Part shown: in pieces, positions 47,301 to 53,954 of the stretch
Numbering within the stretch: position 1 is the stretch's first letter
How the letters are laid out: each line of letters starts with the position of its first letter
Assembly (NCBI RefSeq): GCF_900188405.1
Contig: NZ_FZOF01000016.1
Coordinates: 62,001 to 126,000, forward strand
DNA from: Actinacidiphila glaucinigra
GTDB taxonomy: Bacteria; Actinomycetota; Actinomycetes; Streptomycetales; Streptomycetaceae
Length of the DNA stretch: 64,000 nt
Direction: 5' to 3'
Program-made: the position numbers and the translations under genes
Notes under the pieces: generated by a model
The model's input: the letters and a program-made list of their open reading frames with translations, nothing else
Told to the model about the DNA's origin: nothing
Databases searched by the model: none

Positions 47301-47620
47301 TCGCCGACCGCCGGGCCGAGGAGGAGCGCCGCATCACCGCCACCCTCGACCGCTTCGAGGCCACCCTGCGCGCCAAGCTCAAGGAGGAGGGGGACGGCGA
47401 GGGCGAACAGCTCGCCCTGCTGTCGACCCACGAGCTGACCGGCCACGAGCGCCGGCAGTTCGAGGACGACCGCCGCCGCTGGCAGGAACGCCTCGAAGGC
47501 CTTCCTGGCGAACGCGAGCGCGAACTCGCCGCCATCGCCGCCCGCTACCGCGAGCCCCGCTCCCACGTCTTCCCCGCCGCAGTCGTCTTCGTCATTCCCG
47601 CAAAGGACGCCCGCCGATGA
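44381..47620 (+). CDS. drmD: DISARM-type SNF2-like helicase DrmD (1079 aa)
   Basis: An SF2/SNF2-like ATPase. Walker A DDVGLGKTIEAG (GLGKT 156-160), DEAH box VLDEAHHVAP (near 271), motif III SATPHNGYPES, helicase C-terminal VIFTEYRDTQEWL (near 541), TDAAGEGIDLQ and motif VI QRIGRIDRWGQ (near 634). The overall sequence pattern and length fit DrmD of class 1 DISARM, recalled from memory. It overlaps the methylase drmMI by four bases (ATGA), matching the class 1 order. Partners drmA, drmB and drmC are absent from the visible flanks. The third codon positions show strong C bias, unlike the later part of drmMI. Confidence 0.85.
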   Translation: MTPAAQRETERTEAGQLPEEGNLVEVRGQSWVVSRVEPSPAADGDDERRPATLVHLQSVADGRFGDTLSVIWEVEPGRRVLPAGSLPDASTGSYDSPGRLAAFLDAVRWSAVASADAKTLQAPFRSGVAVEPYQLEPVSRAVGAPRVNLLLADDVGLGKTIEAGLVVQELLLRGRARRTMVVCPAGLTLKWRDEMAEKFGLEFTIVDSEHCARLRRTHGTAANPFRVHPLTIVSLPWLRGQKAQRLLDEVIGAPEESSDGEHKRFFDLLVLDEAHHVAPAAPKQVYAVDSQQTKLIRRLVPHFEHRLFLSATPHNGYPESYTALLELIDDQRFARGVDPDKEALKDTVVRRLKSTVTNADGTPRFRTRKTLELSVDYTPQEREIHQLLGSFAELRRKKLTPTARGGRRAADLVTLLLKKRLFSSPAAFLHTVQVYLSHLDDTGPARGRAAAAEVPEWLEEFADLVADLDDTGLVDAEDDALTRSTSLTPAEDGQELDLLQEMERWALTHEAAPDSKADALIRTLKALCRPDGRNWTNERVVIFTEYRDTQEWLHDLLQQEELTDGGRVERLHGGLSAEERERIRLGFQAEPSRVEGKVRILLATDAAGEGIDLQNHCHRLINYDIPFNPNKLEQRIGRIDRWGQKNDPEITHFIGSGWQQAQAGSYEADLEFLSRVAKKVARMEHDLGSVNAVLADAVQRRMTGDTAPVDIENAKPRPIKGRRTGGDVAPEQNVTAQTKRLADQYEETVDSLGLTPASVKRVVDTALALDHQPALLPSLLRAEDFEPGDLFDVQPLSGSWERATRGLAHKLREGEQRPLTFSPAVAAQGRDDVVLAHLKHPLVALSTRLLTAAVWNADSVGLNRVTAVVSDDPAVTTTLVSAYARYVLVGTDGTRLHEEVLHAGGWFGDTGRFRRWESVGEQGRVLSRALTEGSEAAPHLRKELTDAWPKLRDPLYRSLRTRADELGRQLESRLADRRAEEERRITATLDRFEATLRAKLKEEGDGEGEQLALLSTHELTGHERRQFEDDRRRWQERLEGLPGERERELAAIAARYREPRSHVFPAAVVFVIPAKDARR

Positions 47621-50600
47621 GCCCCCGCCGCCCGATGAGCCCCGGACTCGCCGCCGCCAAGGCCCAGGCCGCCGACGGCCGCAGGCAGCACCAGGAGTGG
47701 CTCGACCTCAGCGAGGTCTCCGGCCCCTTCCTGACCATGCCTGTCCTGCTGCGGGCCTGGCCCCAGCTCGACCCCCTGGAGAAGGACGAGCGGGCCCGGC
47801 TGCGCGCCCGCCACGCCGACTGGCAGACCGACACCACCGCGGGCCGCGACGAGTGGGTGGCCTACATCCTGCGCCGTCTCCTCGGCTGGGACGATGCCCT
47901 GACCTTCCGGCAGGGCGAAACCGAGCACCATGGCCTGGACCGCCTCACCCTGCGTGTGGCGGAGCACAACACCGAAGTCCGCCCCGACTTCGCCCTGGTG
48001 GAGCCCGGCTACGATCTCGCGGCCGAACCCGACACCGCGTCCGCCGCCAAGCGCGTACGCCTCCTCGGCATCACCGTCCCCGCCGGCACCGCGCCCACCG
48101 CCCGCGCCGGCGGGGGCGGCGACTGGGCCGCCGCCCCCGCCGACCGTCTCGCGCGGCTCCTGCGGCACCACGGCGTCCCCCTCGGCCTCGTCACCGACGG
48201 CCGCTGGTGGTGCCTGGTGTGGGCACCCCTCGGCGGCGTCACCACCACTGCCGTCTTCGACTCCATCGGCTGGAACGAGGCCGCCGAGCGCAACGTCGTC
48301 CGCGCCTTCGCCTCCCTGCTCAGCCGCCGCCGCTTCTTCGAGTACGAGGAGGCCGAGACCCTCGTCGGCCTCCTCAAGGCCAGCCTCGCGGCCGGCGAGG
48401 ACGTCACCGAGGCCCTGGGCATCCAGGTCCGGCAGGCCGTGGAACTCCTCGTCGACGCCATAGGGCGCGCCGACGTCCGCGCCGTCGAGCACGGCGCACC
48501 CGGCCTGCACGCCTCGGGCGTGGCCGCGGGCGAGGTCTACCGCGGCGCGGTCGCGGTGATGATGCGCGTCGTCTTCCTCCTCTTCGCCGAGGAACGCGGC
48601 CTGCTCCCCGCCGACAACGAGGTCTACGCGCGCTCCTACTCCGCCCGCTTCCTGCGCGACGAGCTCAAGGCCCGCGCGGACGAGGAGGGCGAGACCTCGC
48701 TCGAGCACACCACCTCGGCCTGGCACCGGCTGATCGCGCTCTTCCACGCCGTGCACGGGGGAGTGGACCACCCGGGCTCCGGCTTCCACCTGCCCGCGTA
48801 CGACGGCTCGATCTTCGACCCCGACACGTACCCCTGGATGGAGCGCACCACCCCGCTCCTGCCGATCGACGACCGCACGGTGCTCCACATGCTCCAGGCG
48901 GTGCAGGAGGTCCGCGTCGGCAAGGGCAAGGACCGCGAGGTCCGCACCCTCAGCTTCCGCGCCCTGGACGTCGAGCAGATCGGCTACGTCTACGAGGGCC
49001 TGCTCTCGTTCGACGGGCGCCGGGCGACCGAGCACATGGTGGGGCTGATCGGCCCGGAAGGGCTGGAGCACGAGGTGCCGCTGCGGGAACTGGAGTCCCT
49101 GGCGGCGAAGGCGGGATCGGTCAAGACGCTGGCGAAGGCCGTCTTCGACAAGTGGAAGGACCCCAAGCCCCCGGCGACGGCGGGCCAGTTGGAGAAGCGC
49201 CTCGCCCCGCTCGGGGCGGAGGACGCGGCGGAGGCACGGCGCCGGCTGAACGCGGTGACCAAGGACCCGGCACTGACGGAGAGGCTGCTGTCGTTCGTCG
49301 GCATCCTGCGTGACGACCTGCGGGGCCTGCCGACGGTCATCCCGAACGGCGCCCTCTACATCACCGAGTCCTCGCTGAGGAAGAACACGGGCACCCACTA
49401 CACGCCCCGTTTCCTGGCGGAGGAGGTCGTGCTGCACGCGCTGGAGCCCCTGGTGTACGAACCGGGCCCGCTCCAGACGGCGGACACGGGGGAGTGGCGT
49501 CTGAAGTCGGCTGAGCAGATTCTCGACTTGAAGGTCGCGGACATCGCGATGGGCTCGGCGGCATTCCTGGTGGCGGCCTGCCGCTACCTGGCGGACCGAC
49601 TGATCGAGGCCTGGGAGTCCGAGGGCCGCGTGGACGCGATGACGTACCGGGCGGGGCGGGCGGTGGACGCCGTGACGGCGGCCGACGCCGAACAGGACTC
49701 CGTGGTCGTGGAGGCCCGACGCCAGATCATCGAGCACTGCCTGTACGGGGTGGACATCAACCCCATGGCGGTGGAGATGGCCAAGCTGTCGCTGTGGCTG
49801 GTCTCCATGGACCCGGGCCGGCCGTTCACGTTCCTGGACGACCGGCTGGTGGCGGGTGACTCGCTGCTGGGCGTGCACAGCCTGGAGCAGATCCAGGCCG
49901 TACACATGAAGCCGGGTCAGCAGGCCGACATCCTGGCGGAGCAGGCCCGGCAGTTGGTGGACGAGCTGACGCGGGAACGACTGGCGATCACCGCGATCAA
50001 GGGCGTCGACCTGCCCGCGCTCCAACAGAAGCGGCAGCGTCTGGCTGAAGTCAACCGCCACTCCCGGCGCCTACGGCTGGTCGGCGACCTGATCGCGGGC
50101 GCGGCACTGGCGACGTGCGCCTCGGGGCGGGTGGAGTGGTACGCGCAGAACGGTGGCGATCGCGTCAGGGACCTGTTCCCGCAGGCGGCCTGGATCGTGC
50201 GGCAGATCATCGGCGAGGGGGTTGAGGATGACGCGCATGTGGTGCGCGAGGCTAAGGCGACAGCGGAAGAGTGGTTGGCGGCGGAGTCGCCGCAGGGGTC
50301 CCTTGAGCGGCGGCCGGTGCACTGGCCACTGGTGTTTCCGGAGGTCTTCAATAGACGGGCGGGATTTGACGCGATCGTAGGTAACCCGCCGTTCTTGGGC
50401 GGGCAGAAACTCACTGGTGCAATGGGGGAGGCATATCGAGAGTACATGGTTGAATACCTTGCGAACCGAAGGCGGGGTAGTGCAGATTTGGTCGCGTACT
50501 TTGAGCTACGCACTCATCGATTGCTTGCTTCCCGGGGGCAAACGGGACTTATTGCGACGAACACCCTGGCTCAGGGGGATACACGCACGGTTGGCCTGGA

Positions 50601-51951
50601 TCAGTTGGCTGAAGAGGGGATTCTGATCCGGAGAGCGATTAAGAGCGCGCCCTGGCCTTCACGGTCTGCCGTGCTTGAATACTGTGCAGTATGGACTAGT
50701 AAGGCGCCCATCATGGGCGCCGCGGAACGATTCGTGGGTGATTTGCCTGCCCCGCAGGGAATCTCAACCGCACTGAATCCGGCAAGTCGCGTAGCATCGT
50801 GGATCGAGTCGCTTCGCGAGAATGGGGGAGTTTCATTCCAGGGGTCTATCGTGCTCGGCCTAGGATTTACACTCCCTGAAGCCGATGCGAAAAAATGGAT
50901 CGCCGAAGATGAGAATTATGCCGAGGTTTTGTTTCCGTATCTAAATGGGCAGGACGTCAATAATCATCCGCAGCATCTGAGTTCTCGTTGGGTTATTAAT
51001 TTCCGCGATTGGTCGGAGAGTCGAGCGCGGGAGTTCCCAAGGGCATTTTCTAAGATCGAGGCAGACGTTAAGCCTGAGCGACAGCGGCGCAAGCCCGATG
51101 GTTCCTACGTACTGCGCAAACCCCTTCCTGAGCGCTATTGGCACTATGCAGAAAAGCGACCTGCTTTGATGGCAGCGCTTGCTCCCCTGGAGCGTTGCAT
51201 GGTGATTACCCGCCATACACACACAGTCATTCCTGCAATGGTGCCAACTGGATCGGTGTTCAGTGAGGCAACTGTCGTGTTTGCCTCCAGCGACCATGCA
51301 CTATTGGCCGTTCTTAGTAGCTCCCCTCACTACTGGTGGGCGATTAATTGCGCGTCTACGATGAAGGGGGATCTACGTTACACGTCAACGGACGTGTTCG
51401 AAACGCTCGTTCGCCCGACTAAGACTGACAGGCTTCGTGCCGCTGGTGCCCTTTTGGATTCCTACCGACGTAATCTTATGGCGGCTCGCCAGATAGGGCT
51501 TACTGCCACCTATAATCTAGTCCACGACCCTGACTGCCAGGACGAGGAAATCGTCGAACTCCGCCGCATCCACGAGGAGATCGACAAAGCCACGGTCGAG
51601 GCGTATGGCTGGAACGATCTGCTGGACGACTCTGGGCGGACATTGCCCGCAGATCCGACCCACGAGACTTTCCCGCTCGACCATGGCTTCCAAGATACCG
51701 ATCAGGGGAAACGCTACACTGTTGGTCTACTCGCTCGGACCGAGATTATCGACCGTCTGCGACAGTTGAACCACCAGGTCTTCGCCGACGAGGTTCACCT
51801 TGGGTTGCATCCGATGCAAGAGAAGAAGGCGAAAGAAAATCATCGCGATATGCCCTTGCCTTCTCCGGAAGCCGTGATGAGGCGCAGGGAGCAGCTTGCC
51901 AGGCGAGGTAATACGGATTTCGGTGAGGGCACCGAAGGAGCTCTCTTCTAA
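47617..51951 (+). CDS. drmMI: DISARM-type N6-adenine methylase DrmMI (1444 aa)
   Basis: A large Eco57I/PglX-like methylase. The SAM motif region is VADIAMGSAAFLVAACRYLA (near 640), where the usual GSG is GSA. Next are VDINPMAVEMAKLSLWLVSM, FLDDRLVAGDSLLG and the N6-adenine motif NPPF (923-926). The remaining 520 residues form the target-recognition and helical C-terminus. GC content and codon bias change sharply near 50370-50420, just after NPPF: the first 2.75 kb is very GC-rich and the last 1.5 kb clearly less so. This suggests replacement of the specificity domain by recombination. It overlaps drmD and is followed by a broken IS110. Confidence 0.85.
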   Translation: MSPRRPMSPGLAAAKAQAADGRRQHQEWLDLSEVSGPFLTMPVLLRAWPQLDPLEKDERARLRARHADWQTDTTAGRDEWVAYILRRLLGWDDALTFRQGETEHHGLDRLTLRVAEHNTEVRPDFALVEPGYDLAAEPDTASAAKRVRLLGITVPAGTAPTARAGGGGDWAAAPADRLARLLRHHGVPLGLVTDGRWWCLVWAPLGGVTTTAVFDSIGWNEAAERNVVRAFASLLSRRRFFEYEEAETLVGLLKASLAAGEDVTEALGIQVRQAVELLVDAIGRADVRAVEHGAPGLHASGVAAGEVYRGAVAVMMRVVFLLFAEERGLLPADNEVYARSYSARFLRDELKARADEEGETSLEHTTSAWHRLIALFHAVHGGVDHPGSGFHLPAYDGSIFDPDTYPWMERTTPLLPIDDRTVLHMLQAVQEVRVGKGKDREVRTLSFRALDVEQIGYVYEGLLSFDGRRATEHMVGLIGPEGLEHEVPLRELESLAAKAGSVKTLAKAVFDKWKDPKPPATAGQLEKRLAPLGAEDAAEARRRLNAVTKDPALTERLLSFVGILRDDLRGLPTVIPNGALYITESSLRKNTGTHYTPRFLAEEVVLHALEPLVYEPGPLQTADTGEWRLKSAEQILDLKVADIAMGSAAFLVAACRYLADRLIEAWESEGRVDAMTYRAGRAVDAVTAADAEQDSVVVEARRQIIEHCLYGVDINPMAVEMAKLSLWLVSMDPGRPFTFLDDRLVAGDSLLGVHSLEQIQAVHMKPGQQADILAEQARQLVDELTRERLAITAIKGVDLPALQQKRQRLAEVNRHSRRLRLVGDLIAGAALATCASGRVEWYAQNGGDRVRDLFPQAAWIVRQIIGEGVEDDAHVVREAKATAEEWLAAESPQGSLERRPVHWPLVFPEVFNRRAGFDAIVGNPPFLGGQKLTGAMGEAYREYMVEYLANRRRGSADLVAYFELRTHRLLASRGQTGLIATNTLAQGDTRTVGLDQLAEEGILIRRAIKSAPWPSRSAVLEYCAVWTSKAPIMGAAERFVGDLPAPQGISTALNPASRVASWIESLRENGGVSFQGSIVLGLGFTLPEADAKKWIAEDENYAEVLFPYLNGQDVNNHPQHLSSRWVINFRDWSESRAREFPRAFSKIEADVKPERQRRKPDGSYVLRKPLPERYWHYAEKRPALMAALAPLERCMVITRHTHTVIPAMVPTGSVFSEATVVFASSDHALLAVLSSSPHYWWAINCASTMKGDLRYTSTDVFETLVRPTKTDRLRAAGALLDSYRRNLMAARQIGLTATYNLVHDPDCQDEEIVELRRIHEEIDKATVEAYGWNDLLDDSGRTLPADPTHETFPLDHGFQDTDQGKRYTVGLLARTEIIDRLRQLNHQVFADEVHLGLHPMQEKKAKENHRDMPLPSPEAVMRRREQLARRGNTDFGEGTEGALF

Positions 51952-52058
51952 TACTCCAGCAGGATTTTTCTGTCCGACCTGCGGGTTTCGCTGGGCGGCT
52001 GGAGTTTAGCGGGCCACGGCAAGGTCAGTGACTGCAAAAAGAACGGCACCTCTCTGTG

Positions 52059-52720
52059 TCAAGCGGGGGCGATCAGAGAGGGATCCCGGTCGCGGAGCAT
52101 CGTGCGGTAGACGACATCGGCCAGCCGGCGCTTGAGGCAGCGGAGGGCTTCTTTGTGGCCTTTTCCTTCTGCGCGTTTCCGCTGGTAGTAGGCCTGTCCC
52201 GGGGTGGGGTGGCGGATCTGGGTGATGGCCATGACGTGCAAGGCGGAGTTCAGTTGCCGGTCCCCTGCTCGCGAGAGCCGGTGTCGTTTCACGTCCCCGG
52301 AGGACACCTCCAGGGGTGCGACGCCGCAGTAGGAGGCGAATGCGGCCTCCGAGCGGAAGCGGCCGACGCCCGCGGTGCGGGTGAGGATCTTCGCGGCCAG
52401 CAGGTCCCCGATGCCGTGGAGTTCGGTGAGGGTGGTGCTGGACTCGGCCACTGCTGTAGTGATCTGCTCGGTGACGGTGGTGATCCGGCGGTCCAGGCGG
52501 CGGATCTCGGTGACGAGGTCCGTGGCCAGGGCGCGCAGGGTGCGGGCCAGGGACGCCTTGGGCCGGATGGCCCCGCAGGGCTGCGGCAGCAGTATCGGCG
52601 GTCAGCTTGCGCGGCAGGCCGGCGGGCACGAGCTTGGTCATCAACGCGTGGAGGCGGTTGACGGTCTGGGTGCGGGTCCGGACCAGGTCGTCGCGGTGCT
52701 CGGTCCTCGGCCTGTGGGTG
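52059..52720 (-). pseudogene. Frameshifted, truncated IS110-family transposase
   Basis: The C-terminal transposase_20 (HhH-like) domain is intact in frame: LTELHGIGDLLAAKILTRTAG, SYCGVAPLEVSSGDVKRHRLSRAGDRQLNSAL and YYQRKRAEGKGHKEALRCLKRRLADVVY. Upstream the match (AEHRDDLVRTRTQTVNRLHALM) is in another frame. An extra base in CTGCGGGGCC near 52575 explains the shift. The N-terminal DEDD catalytic domain is gone. It sits between DrmMI and the low-GC methylase/MBL pair, where DISARM drmA might be expected. Confidence 0.85.
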
Positions 52721-52958
52721 GGCGACGGCGGCGAAGGCGCCAAGTACTGGCTCCAGGTCCCAAGGTCCGGTTGGAGTATCAACCAGTCCTACGCGAAATC
52801 CGGACCCTGGTCGAGCGAGTCGTCGTCATGGCGAACCTCCCCAAACTCAGGTCCCCAACCACCCGCATCACGACCCTCATCCAGGCCATCCTCTGTCTAC
52901 ATCTGGCCTGCTCAGAGCGGTGATGGAGAAAGCTCAATGTTGCCAGCGCAGGGACATC

Positions 52959-53954
52959 CTAAACCTCTTTGCAGAGGGGGCTGGGCCACTGATTAATTCG
53001 CATCTGCTGGTCCGCTGGGTGTGTTGATATTACAACCGTTGACGGCATTACAAGGGCTTGAACAGATCCAGCACATTGAGTTGATCTCAAGCCAGCAAGA
53101 GCACTCTGAGCGGTTCCAGAGTTTCGACTTTCGCGGGTTACGTAGCCAAAGCAGCCTGGCGTAACTTGCGTGCACATCACTTTTGAATGAACGGCAGCTG
53201 AAGCCACGATCGTCGCCGATGGATGTCCGTATCTGTTGGATGCCCCTGTCGATATAATTAGGTGCTCAGGGGCCACAGTCTCCAATACATCTTTGCGTAT
53301 TTCCCCATCGCGGTCTCCGTGAAGATCAGCACCATGGTGCGGCCAGCGGAGAATGTCCGCATCTATCCGTACTCCATCGTGAATCAGGCGTTCCCATGTG
53401 GACCCCACAGCATCCCCGCCTATCAGGATTCGCGTGGCCCCAATTTGGACAAGAACAATCGCGCTAGCTAAATTCCTCTTCTTTCGTGCGTAAGCTTCGG
53501 TCAGCTCCCTTTGATCAGGAGCTAGCATGCACCAACTGATTGCACCCAGCATCCCGCGTGCACCTTCTATAGCCCCGTCCAATCGGGTTTGAGACCGGTC
53601 AAAATCAAGGAACTGCAGGAGTGTGGTTCGTATTTTGAACCCCGACTTTTTATCGTCAGAGAATAGGGTGTCATGATTGTAGATTATTCGGCTTGGCGTG
53701 CTTGCCGAGGCGACGCGCGCTATGCCTCCATAATGATCCACATCCCAGTGAGTCGCAATTACAGTATGAATACTTATCCCTCTGCTGCGGGTAAATTCCA
53801 CTATCTGTTCAGCTCTACCCGCTGGGCAGTCAATCAAGAGTGCACTGTTAGTGATGGGATCGATTATGATCGTGCAGTCACCTTGGCCGACATCCAAGAA
53901 CCAAACTTCGGCAATCGGTGACTCTGCTGTCAGCGTGAGATCGACGGCGTTCAT
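52959..53954 (-). CDS. ComEC-like metallo-beta-lactamase-fold hydrolase (331 aa)
   Basis: An MBL-fold enzyme of the ComEC/Rec2-like type. It shows the early VGQGDCTII motif (22-30), the metal motif THWDVDHYGG (HxxxDH, 69-74), a GGDAVG segment and PHHG. There is no membrane part, so it is a free-standing nuclease or hydrolase. ATG 53954 overlaps the stop of the upstream methylase (ATGA), so the two are coupled. Base composition is far lower in GC than the rest of the window, indicating recent transfer. MBL proteins of this type occur in some defence operons; the substrate is unknown. Confidence 0.8.
   Translation of the reverse strand: MNAVDLTLTAESPIAEVWFLDVGQGDCTIIIDPITNSALLIDCPAGRAEQIVEFTRSRGISIHTVIATHWDVDHYGGIARVASASTPSRIIYNHDTLFSDDKKSGFKIRTTLLQFLDFDRSQTRLDGAIEGARGMLGAISWCMLAPDQRELTEAYARKKRNLASAIVLVQIGATRILIGGDAVGSTWERLIHDGVRIDADILRWPHHGADLHGDRDGEIRKDVLETVAPEHLIISTGASNRYGHPSATIVASAAVHSKVMCTQVTPGCFGYVTRESRNSGTAQSALAGLRSTQCAGSVQALVMPSTVVISTHPADQQMRINQWPSPLCKEV

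Noticed and set aside
47545-50061. 838-residue open frame opposite drmMI
   Set aside because: Antisense shadow; composition typical of reverse frames in high-GC genes.
39816-51951. BREX/Pgl system
   Set aside because: There are kinases and a PglX-like methylase, but no PglZ phosphatase, BrxC/PglY ATPase or BrxL/Lon-like protein. DrmD/DrmMI fit better.
52762-52923. Plus-strand frame ending in LIQAILCLHLACSER
   Set aside because: It vaguely resembles the tail of a transposase but has no identifiable upstream part; too weak to call.
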